From assembly GCA_902158745.1 (NCBI GenBank), contig CABGHH010000048.1:1-9618 (forward strand): a stretch of 9,618 nt of DNA, in the 5' to 3' direction. Source of the DNA: Candidatus Methanolliviera sp. GoM_asphalt. Its GTDB lineage: Archaea > Halobacteriota > Methanoliparia > Methanoliparales > Methanoliparaceae. The position numbers were made by a program, and so were the translations under genes. Positions 4,543 to 9,618 of the stretch are shown here, one piece after another. The notes under the pieces were generated by a model that saw nothing but the letters and a program-made list of their open reading frames with translations, did not search any database and was not told the DNA's origin. Numbering within the stretch: position 1 is the first letter of the stretch; each line of letters starts with the position of its first letter.

Positions 4543-4679
4543 ATGGGGGAGGTTAAATTATATATAGCTATTTTGTACCGCTTGTAAACTTGATGGGGGC
4601 TGGTGCGGTCTCAGAAGTTGGTAAACAGGCTAAAATGCTTGGTGGGTCAAAGGCATTGATCGTTACGGGCAAAATATTA
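4543..4679 (+). pseudogene. Iron-containing alcohol dehydrogenase, N-terminal remnant
   Basis: MGEVKLYI from ATG 4543, a -1 frameshift near 4566, then SYFVPLVNLMGAGAVSEVGK and QAKMLGGSKALIVTGK reproduce the start of group III (iron-containing) alcohol dehydrogenases: the PxxNLMGxGxxxEVG segment and the first beta strand of the nucleotide-binding domain (KALIVT). A complete enzyme has about 380-400 residues; here only about 45 remain. The similarity stops near 4679, where the transposase remnant begins on the other strand, and the rest of the gene is not in the window. An insertion followed by deletion would explain this. The family oxidises or reduces short-chain alcohols with NAD(P)H, but this copy cannot be functional. 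Confidence 0.75.
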
Positions 4680-4694
4680 GGTCGTGTACGTCAT

Positions 4695-4985
4695 TCATTG
4701 AACAGGCACCCTGAATGTGAACATCTCTTCTAGCGACCATATATGATCGGTAAGTCCTTCTGCCATTTTCAGGTGTTCTCTGTCTCCATTTACGCTTTCC
4801 ATTATTCTCTTCTACCCTAAGAGATCTATGTGGCTTCACGAAATTATACCATGCCTGTATAAGATCCAAAAGCTCTTGAATGCATCTCTCTGATCTTTAC
4901 TCTCATTCATCGTCCTCCTGATGAATCGAGCCAAGGAATTCCGTATGGTTAGGTTCAATCTCCCAACGTAAGATGTATTGATCAC
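4695..4985 (-). pseudogene. IS1-like transposase C-terminal remnant, multiply frameshifted
   Basis: Read leftward from about 4985 the pieces are VINTSYVGRLNLTIRNSLAR, FIRRTMNESKDQ, then LLDLIQAWYNFVKPHRSLRV, KRKWRQRTPE, and finally MAEGLTDHIWSLEEMFTFRV ending PVQ at a TGA (4697-4695). This is the C-terminal third of a DDE transposase resembling IS1-type enzymes, whose YxERLNLTxR motif holds the catalytic glutamate. Here that residue is glycine (YVGRLN). At least three indels are needed: about two between 4873 and 4890, and one in the T-run at 4766-4769. The catalytic aspartates, N-terminus and terminal repeats are missing. It abuts the truncated dehydrogenase, so it is probably the relic of the insertion that broke that gene. 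The exact IS family is uncertain. Confidence 0.75.
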
Positions 4986-5071
4986 TTAACTATAAAGTTT
5001 ACTTTTCGTATTGATCTATCTTTAAATTATATCCAAAATAATGATGATTCTTTTTCTGGATTTTTAGACCG

Positions 5072-5102
5072 TACCTCTTTCAAAACCCTACCTCTCTCAA
5101 AA
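5072..5102. repeat. Tandem 14-bp repeat with one mismatch
   Basis: TACCTCTTTCAAAA (5072-5085) and TACCTCTCTCAAAA (5089-5102) are 17 bases apart and differ at one position. On the minus strand they read TTTTGARAGAGGTA. They lie about 90 bases past the end of the SWIM gene in non-coding or decayed sequence. Two copies are too few for an array; the cause may be a local duplication. Confidence 0.4.
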
Positions 5103-5129
5103 ATTGACAGACATCTTCTTTTTCGAATG

Positions 5130-5152
5130 TTCTCTTAATTCTCATAAGAGAA
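5130..5152. terminator. 8-bp hairpin after the SNF2-SWIM operon
   Basis: TTCTCTTA (5130-5137) and TAAGAGAA (5145-5152) form a perfect 8-bp stem with a 7-base loop, starting 37 bases beyond the SWIM stop. It could end or stabilise the leftward transcript. On the minus strand no U-run follows at once; the first (CAATTTTTGAG) comes about 30 bases later, so an intrinsic terminator is only a candidate. Confidence 0.35.
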
Positions 5153-5188
5153 TTTCCATTCGGGTCCTTAGCTATATTGGCATATTTG

Positions 5189-6103
5189 TTATTTCTCTTC
5201 TTTCATTTGCGTTGACGCTTTAGCCTCCTCTACTGCCTTTTGCAATGCAGTACCGCTCGCCACTTTGTATGCTGTTGCGAGCAAAGATGCGAGATTGATT
5301 TTATGGATGTAGAAAGGTGCGTCTCCCAACCTTTTAAGGATTGCATTCTCCACATCAGGACAAAGAGGATTTACAGAAAAGGAATCCAATGCATCGCCTG
5401 TTCGCCAGAAAGAATCAAGACAGCCTTCCAACGGTTTGACCTTCTCACTACGGATAGAAAGATTTTTATCTATTACCTCGCTCTCTTCTTCCGCACTTGC
5501 AGCAACGGCACGTTTTTCACGAAGCACATCAATAATCTCCTCTCTCGTTCGACCACGGAGCTTGAAGATGAGAAAAGGGTCATCATCGAAAGATTCTGCC
5601 AGGAGATAATAAACTGCAGCGATATGCTTGCATGGATTGGACCAATCGGGACAGGAGCAATCGGTATTAATATCTTCTATCGAAGTTGGAAAAAGAGATA
5701 CACCCGCTTCATTGAACGCATCCTCGATATCGAGTGGCATCTCTCCTGAAAACAACTTAGCTGCAAATATCGCCTTTGATGCCATTGCATCCGTTGCTTT
5801 GTCCCAATCATCTTTTGAAATCTGGTTCAACTGAATACTAACATCGTATGGTTTTGCTCGCGTGCCCTGAACCTTTGCAGTAACAATACCTTTCTTTGCA
5901 TCAATCGAGATCACCTGCCCTTTGCGAGCATAAGAACGTCCTCTTCCAAGTCTTTCACCTATGCCGAAGGATTCGAGTAGACCAATCCATCTTTTTGACC
6001 ACCACGTCTCGCCAATTGCTCCTCGTCTGCTTCTTGCCTTTATCCCATCCTTTACTTCTCTCGGTTTTGCTGATTCGTAATAGCCCCAATACCCATCTCC
6101 CAT
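5189..6103 (-). CDS. SWIM zinc-finger domain protein, partner of the SNF2 helicase
   Basis: A 304-residue protein from ATG 6103 to TAA. ATG is preferred to the GTG at 6112 because a near-perfect Shine-Dalgarno (AGGAGGTGAT) covers the GTG and stands at the right distance from the ATG. Residues 1-85 form the N-terminal region usual for these proteins (WGYYESAKPREVKDGIKARS, ETWWSKRWIGLLESFGIGER, GRSYARKGQV). The SWIM motif CxCx6CxH is intact: C149, C151, C158, H160 (DCSCPDWSNPCKH), expected to bind zinc and mediate DNA or protein contact. The rest is helical and acidic. It starts one base after the SNF2 stop, so the two are one operon and probably one complex. SWIM proteins beside SNF2 ATPases are widespread in bacteria and archaea, with unsettled function; remodelling or repair is the usual guess. 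Domain assignment is confident; cellular role is inferred. Confidence 0.9.
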   Translation of the reverse strand: MGDGYWGYYESAKPREVKDGIKARSRRGAIGETWWSKRWIGLLESFGIGERLGRGRSYARKGQVISIDAKKGIVTAKVQGTRAKPYDVSIQLNQISKDDWDKATDAMASKAIFAAKLFSGEMPLDIEDAFNEAGVSLFPTSIEDINTDCSCPDWSNPCKHIAAVYYLLAESFDDDPFLIFKLRGRTREEIIDVLREKRAVAASAEEESEVIDKNLSIRSEKVKPLEGCLDSFWRTGDALDSFSVNPLCPDVENAILKRLGDAPFYIHKINLASLLATAYKVASGTALQKAVEEAKASTQMKEEK

Positions 6104-6104
6104 C

Positions 6105-9100
6105 TTAATCACCTCCTACCGCATCATAACCCAACGAGAATACCTCTTTAAGCTGATCTGTTGATAATTCCGTGATCCATGCCTCACCGGTGCCTATAAT
6201 GGATTCTGCAAGTTCTTTCTTCTGCTCGATCATCTGGCTTATTCGTTCCTCAAGCGTACCAATGCAGATGAACTTATGGACCTGTACATTCTTCTTCTGT
6301 TCTATGCGGAAGACGCGGTCGGTTGCCTGATTTTCCACAGCAGGATTCCACCACCGATCAAAGTGGAAGACATGATTTGCAGCAGTCAAGTTGAGTCCAA
6401 ATCCGCCTGCTTTAAGCGAAAGGATGAAAAGTGGTGGTCCATACCGGTCGTTTTGAAAACGCTGAATCATACAATCTCGCTGCTTTTTCGACGTTTTTCC
6501 ATGCAATAATATCGTCTCGCATTCCAGCTTCTCCTGTAAATAGTGCCGTAACATAACGCCCATTCCCGCAAACTGTGTGAAGATCAGTGCCTTATCACCT
6601 TCCACTAGCACCTCTTCAAGCATCTCTTTCAATCGAGCAAGCTTTCCTGAACGACCTGGTAGGGGACTTCCGTCCTGGAGAAATAACGCAGGATGATTGC
6701 ATATTTGCTTTAGCTTCATTAAAGTAGCCAGCACCAACCCTTTACGCTCGATTCCCTCAGAGTTCTCTATTCTCTCAATCATCTCCGCAACTACTGCCTC
6801 GTAGAGCGATGCCTGCTCTTTCGTAAGGTTACAGTAAACCTTCATTTCCATCTTATCAGGTAGATCCTTGATGACTTTAGGATCGGTCTTCAGACGTCGA
6901 AGCACAAATGGCTGAATCATACGACGCAACCTCTCTGCACGATCTTTGTCTCGATATTTCTCGATGGGTAATGCAAAGTTGGTGCGAAAATATCGTGCGG
7001 ATTTAAGGTATCCTGGGTTAAGAAAGTCCATGATCGACCAGAGATCAGAGAGATGGTTCTCCACTGGCGTCCCTGTAAGTGCAATTCTCTGCTCTGTTTC
7101 AAGCTTCTTTATCGCCTGCGTCTGTTTGGTAGTCGGGTTTTTGATGTTCTGTGCTTCGTCCAGCACGAGATGTTGCCAGTGAACTGCAGATAATGTCTCT
7201 TCATCTCGATACGCCAATGTATAAGTGCTGATGACGAGGTCGCACTTATTCGCTTCCTTTGCAAAGTTTTCGCCTGTAAGTCTATCTGCACCGTGATGAA
7301 CCATGACTTTTAGGGATGGTGCAAAACGTTTAACCTCCCTTTGCCAGTTACCCACCACCGACATGGGACAAATTAGAAGTGTTGGGTTTAGATGAAGATC
7401 TTCTCGTTTACTCGCACGTTCGTGCAGAAGAAGGGCAATCAGTTCTATCGTCTTTCCCAGTCCCATATCGTCTGCTAGGCAAGCACCAAGCCTGAATTTG
7501 TTGAGATATGCAAGCCATGAGACGCCTTTTACTTGATAATGACGAAGATTCCCATGGAAGGTCTGAGGCGTCTCAATTTCAGATATCTTAACTCCTTCAG
7601 AAAGATTGCTCATCATCTCTTCGAGCCAGCCTTCTGCCTCAACACTCACCACGGGAAGCCCCAATTCTCTTTCCACATCCTCATTACCTGCATCCAATCC
7701 AAGCCGCATCGCCTCTCCCAATGTAAGCTCGCCATTGGTGTGCTTATGCTTAAAAAACTGAATCGCCTTTTCTATCTCTTCCTGACGCAACTCCACCCAT
7801 TGCCCTCTTATCCGAACTAAAGGCATCTTTAAACCTGCTAATTCCTCAAATTCCTTCTCAGAAAGCGTTTTGTCGCCGACAGCAACCTCCCAATCATAGC
7901 TAACAATTCCTTTGACGCCGAGAAGACCTGAAGTTGCCACCTTACCGCTCCCGCCCGGCAATGGAGACTTCAGCCTGATTTTTATGCCAATACGAGCACT
8001 CGTTTTCCCCCACCATGGCGGAAGGAGGACACAGAATCCGCTCTGTTCAAGAAGAGGTGATGACTCTCGTAAAAATGAATAAGCCTGCTCGGCATCCAGT
8101 TCCAGTCCCACCGGGCGTGCCGTTTGCAAACTCGTCTCAATAGGAGGAAAAAGTCGTGAGGCTTTACCGAGATCGGCGAGAAATTGTTCCTGTGGATTTT
8201 TAAACCTTCTTTCGAGAAGAGTAAGCGTGCTTGACCTCGTCTTCCATATCTCATCCGCAGGAACAAGTAAACTTGGGTCATCTTTTGCCTGTAGGAAGAA
8301 GCGAATCTTCCATCCTTCCGTTTCTTCTTCACCGGGAGGGTCAAGTCTAAAGCAGGTGCGAAACGACGCACCAGGTACAGTCGGCTGAAGTTGAACCAGC
8401 CACGTATGTATTTTGTTAGAAAAGGCGTTCAATTCTCCAGGTGGTGCCAGAAGGGTGGGATTATCTGTTGAAAGAGCTCGAAGCCATTGTTGAGGTAATG
8501 GAAGAACCTTTGGAGGACGACCACGATGGGGTGGGATGAGCAAGGTAGAAGATAATTTTTTTCTTATAAACGCATCGATGGTTCGATTGATAAACGTCAA
8601 GACCATCTCCACAGGCAATTGTGAGGTCGGAGATGCCCGACAGCTCGGTGGCATTGCCTTTGATAACATAAGCACCCGTTCTTCGTCCTCTTCGCCGATC
8701 GCCATCTCCCATAAAGCTCGAAAGGAACCGTCCTTCTCTTGAATTGAAGGTATAAACTGCTCTCTTATGATAAGTTCGAGTGAAAACTTGGCTACTTCAA
8801 TCCAGAACCGAAGTGAACTACCGAAGACAAAGCCGTGAGGAGGATCTTCCGGTAGTCCAAGTAAGAGATCAAATGTAGAATAGGGATCAAAAATTAAAGT
8901 CTCAATATCCCATTCTGCCAACCCGGTCGCCTTCTCGGTGTTGTAATCCTCTTCTCGAATCAGCCACGGTGATGGTAGAGGACCTTTTTTTGCGGAAGGT
9001 ATGAGAAGTTTTTTTGTCTCAAACTTTGGAGAACTTTGATCTGAAAAATTACCTGAAATTCTTTCAATAGCCTCTCTTAACTCATCTCTGGCGAGAGAGA

Positions 9101-9236
9101 ATGGATGTGCTCTTGATTTGAGTTTTTTAGTGTTGGACTGCCGACCACGATTTCCATGAGCATTTGGTGGCAGAGAGGAAGATTCCGCCCAGAGAAAAAA
9201 TCTATCATTATCCCATGCGGCATGTAAGACCAGCAT
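6105..9236 (-). CDS. SNF2-family DNA-dependent ATPase (HepA/RapA-like helicase)
   Basis: A full-length 1043-residue SNF2 protein from ATG 9236 to TAA. Residues 1 to about 350 are a family-specific N-terminal region (starting MLVLHAAWDNDRFFLWAESS); about 370-500 resembles the SNF2-associated domain DUF3670 (LLPPWWGKTSARIG); the ATPase core starts at about 565 (RHYQVKGVSWLAYL). Walker A is DDMGLGKT with K595, the DEAH-type box is DEAQ at 693-696, motif III is ALTGTPVENHLSDLW near 720, and the C-terminal RecA lobe carries LIFTQFAGMG near 882, LLHGKTSKKQR, and WWNPAVENQATDRVFRIEQ ending near 980. All motifs needed for ATP hydrolysis are intact. Such proteins translocate on double-stranded DNA to remodel bound complexes. 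The SWIM gene follows one base later. A TATA-like box lies 31-39 bases upstream. It is not a DISARM operon, as no methylase or DrmA/B is present. Confidence 0.95.
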   Translation of the reverse strand: MLVLHAAWDNDRFFLWAESSSLPPNAHGNRGRQSNTKKLKSRAHPFSLARDELREAIERISGNFSDQSSPKFETKKLLIPSAKKGPLPSPWLIREEDYNTEKATGLAEWDIETLIFDPYSTFDLLLGLPEDPPHGFVFGSSLRFWIEVAKFSLELIIREQFIPSIQEKDGSFRALWEMAIGEEDEERVLMLSKAMPPSCRASPTSQLPVEMVLTFINRTIDAFIRKKLSSTLLIPPHRGRPPKVLPLPQQWLRALSTDNPTLLAPPGELNAFSNKIHTWLVQLQPTVPGASFRTCFRLDPPGEEETEGWKIRFFLQAKDDPSLLVPADEIWKTRSSTLTLLERRFKNPQEQFLADLGKASRLFPPIETSLQTARPVGLELDAEQAYSFLRESSPLLEQSGFCVLLPPWWGKTSARIGIKIRLKSPLPGGSGKVATSGLLGVKGIVSYDWEVAVGDKTLSEKEFEELAGLKMPLVRIRGQWVELRQEEIEKAIQFFKHKHTNGELTLGEAMRLGLDAGNEDVERELGLPVVSVEAEGWLEEMMSNLSEGVKISEIETPQTFHGNLRHYQVKGVSWLAYLNKFRLGACLADDMGLGKTIELIALLLHERASKREDLHLNPTLLICPMSVVGNWQREVKRFAPSLKVMVHHGADRLTGENFAKEANKCDLVISTYTLAYRDEETLSAVHWQHLVLDEAQNIKNPTTKQTQAIKKLETEQRIALTGTPVENHLSDLWSIMDFLNPGYLKSARYFRTNFALPIEKYRDKDRAERLRRMIQPFVLRRLKTDPKVIKDLPDKMEMKVYCNLTKEQASLYEAVVAEMIERIENSEGIERKGLVLATLMKLKQICNHPALFLQDGSPLPGRSGKLARLKEMLEEVLVEGDKALIFTQFAGMGVMLRHYLQEKLECETILLHGKTSKKQRDCMIQRFQNDRYGPPLFILSLKAGGFGLNLTAANHVFHFDRWWNPAVENQATDRVFRIEQKKNVQVHKFICIGTLEERISQMIEQKKELAESIIGTGEAWITELSTDQLKEVFSLGYDAVGGD
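6108..6117 (-). promoter_or_regulatory. Consensus Shine-Dalgarno setting the SWIM gene start
   Basis: The minus strand reads AGGAGGTGAT across the last sense codons of the SNF2 gene, overlapping its stop. GGAGG ends 8 bases before ATG 6103 and overlaps the upstream GTG, so ATG 6103 must be the start. It also shows translation is coupled. Confidence 0.75.
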
Positions 9237-9266
9237 ATGTCACGCTCTCTTTCAATTTGGTGTTCT

Positions 9267-9275
9267 GTATATAAA
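9267..9275 (-). promoter_or_regulatory. TATA-like box for the SNF2-SWIM operon
   Basis: The minus strand reads TTTATATAC, preceded by the purine-rich CGAAAATA as a possible BRE. Its 31-39 base distance from ATG 9236 predicts transcription starting within about 10 bases of the ATG. Confidence 0.55.
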
Positions 9276-9350
9276 TATTTTCGGGAATTCTTCTTATGCC
9301 CTCACTGATTTTAGAGCGATTTCTTTACTACTTTATCGCGTAAATAATTA

Positions 9351-9383
9351 TTCTTAACTTTTTTATATAATTATAGTTAAGAA
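9351..9383. repeat. 9-bp inverted repeat upstream of the SNF2 promoter
   Basis: TTCTTAACT (9351-9359) and AGTTAAGAA (9375-9383) are exact reverse complements around a 15-base AT-only spacer (TTTTTATATAATTAT). It lies about 80 bases upstream of the SNF2 TATA box. An operator or a second, TATA-centred promoter are both possible. The right arm plus spacer end reads CTTAACTATAA on the minus strand, the same 11 bases found at 4985-4995 on the plus strand. Confidence 0.45.
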
Positions 9384-9582
9384 CCCAATATTTTATACTG
9401 ATATCTTTGACCAAAACACACCGATGGGAGAAAATCGCATCTTCATGCACTGAACTGAATCAGATAAGTATAATTCTTTAAGTTTTTAACTATTTACCTT
9501 CACACACCCCACCTATAGATTCTTTGACGTTATTTTTAAATATCTATCCCATCCATGTAGGTAAAAGGGAGATTAGGTTTAC

Positions 9583-9618
9583 GTGAAAATAATTGAACAG
9601 ATATCGGATTTTCTAAAT
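9583..9618 (+). CDS. Possible start of a rightward gene (3' partial)
   Basis: A GTG at 9583 opens a frame to the window edge encoding MKIIEQISDFLN, a natural-looking helix start. AAAAGGGAG lies about 11 bases upstream, rather far for a ribosome site, and a TATA-like TTTTTAAATA about 40 bases upstream. Only 12 codons are visible, so this remains tentative. Confidence 0.3.
   Translation, partial: MKIIEQISDFLN

Larger units (their letters stand above)
4999..5190 (-). pseudogene. Possible gene remnant downstream of the SWIM gene
   Basis: On the minus strand, one frame starting inside the SWIM gene's stop reads NKYANIAKDPNGNSLMRIKR, then TFEKEDVCQFLREVGF, TGA (5082-5080), and in the same frame KRYGLKIQKKNHHYFGYNL and KIDQYEK before TAA at 5001-4999. 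Both halves look protein-like, and the first repeats the composition of a helix-strand unit. There is no start codon near the beginning and no ribosome site. It may be the tail of a decayed gene; I do not recognise it, and chance cannot be excluded. Confidence 0.3.
9237..9582. other. Intergenic region upstream of the SNF2 operon
   Basis: No convincing gene is visible. The stretch is AT-rich and holds the SNF2 promoter at its left end, a perfect 9-bp inverted repeat (9351-9383), a weaker pair GCGAT (9316-9320) and ATCGC (9335-9339), and a TATA-like TTTTTAAATA near 9533-9542 that could drive a rightward gene starting at 9583. Confidence 0.5.

Noticed and set aside
4459..4566. Readthrough ORF from ATG 4459 through TAG 4519 into the dehydrogenase start
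   Set aside because: The peptide before the TAG is not related to dehydrogenases, whose natural start at 4543 has its own TATA-like box; the shared frame is probably chance, so it is not counted as amber evidence.
4881..4910. 24-codon ORF behind an AGGAGG motif on the minus strand (start near 4908)
   Set aside because: The sequence is part of the transposase RRTMN/SKD region; AGGAGG encodes its Arg-Arg pair, so the apparent ribosome site is coincidental.
5080..5082. TGA read as selenocysteine in the 4999-5190 frame
   Set aside because: There is no start codon, no recognisable selenoprotein family and no visible SECIS-like element; decay is simpler.
6917..8712. Alternative ORFs inside the SNF2 gene on both strands
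   Set aside because: All overlap conserved ATPase or N-terminal coding sequence of the 1043-residue frame and carry no independent signals.
1..9618. tRNA gene or tRNA half as an integrase attachment site
   Set aside because: I looked for TTCRA-type T-arms with matching stems; candidates near 4472 and 4952 do not pair, and no CCA-adjacent acceptor stem was seen.
1..9618. CRISPR array
   Set aside because: No repeat occurs more than twice with spacer-sized spacing; the 14-bp pair at 5072 and the 10-bp pair at 3372 are too few and too short.

Overview
The window looks archaeal, most likely from a euryarchaeon of the methanogen/ANME type. The evidence is AT-rich TATA-like promoters with very short leaders, strong GGAGG-type ribosome sites inside operons, a broken gene of the archaeal DUF131 membrane family, an AbrB-type regulator, an IS1-like transposase remnant, and an SNF2 helicase next to a SWIM zinc-finger gene. 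No rRNA or tRNA gene is visible to fix the lineage, so this placement is inference.

Layout. Positions 1-259 hold the end of one gene and a 52-residue protein. Positions 277-1526 encode a tyrosine recombinase (integrase) split into two frames at a G-run. A 284-base gap (1527-1810) holds hairpins and perhaps a 28-residue ORF. Positions 1811-3325 are a leftward operon: a small winged-helix protein, then two unrecognised charged proteins that lie in the same frame and are separated only by one TAG. A compact divergent promoter region (3326-3483) follows, with a 10-bp direct repeat around the leftward TATA box. Positions 3484-4014 hold a rightward chain of tiny overlapping genes that begins with an AbrB-like protein interrupted by an in-frame TAG. 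Positions 4019-5190 are a graveyard: a DUF131 gene in three frames, the first 40 or so codons of an iron-containing alcohol dehydrogenase, a heavily decayed IS1-like transposase C-terminus and an unidentified remnant. Positions 5189-9236 are an intact leftward SNF2 helicase-SWIM operon. Positions 9237-9618 are intergenic, with a promoter, an inverted repeat and possibly the start of a rightward gene.

How it fits together. The left 4 kb reads as a small integrated element or its relic: integrase, winged-helix switch gene, unknown proteins and tiny overlapping ORFs. The right 4 kb is a conserved helicase/SWIM pair. The SNF2 and SWIM genes are intact over 4 kb, so the many frameshifts on the left are more likely real decay than general sequencing error, although the G-run in the integrase could be either.

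Most interesting signal. TAG codons sit inside readable protein at 3616 (AbrB-like), 2330 (joining two ORFs into one 415-codon frame) and 4138 (DUF131 relic). No confident gene in the window ends at a TAG without readable sequence continuing in frame; the others end in TAA or TGA. This fits an archaeon that reads TAG as pyrrolysine or otherwise suppresses it. Ordinary pseudogene decay is the main alternative.
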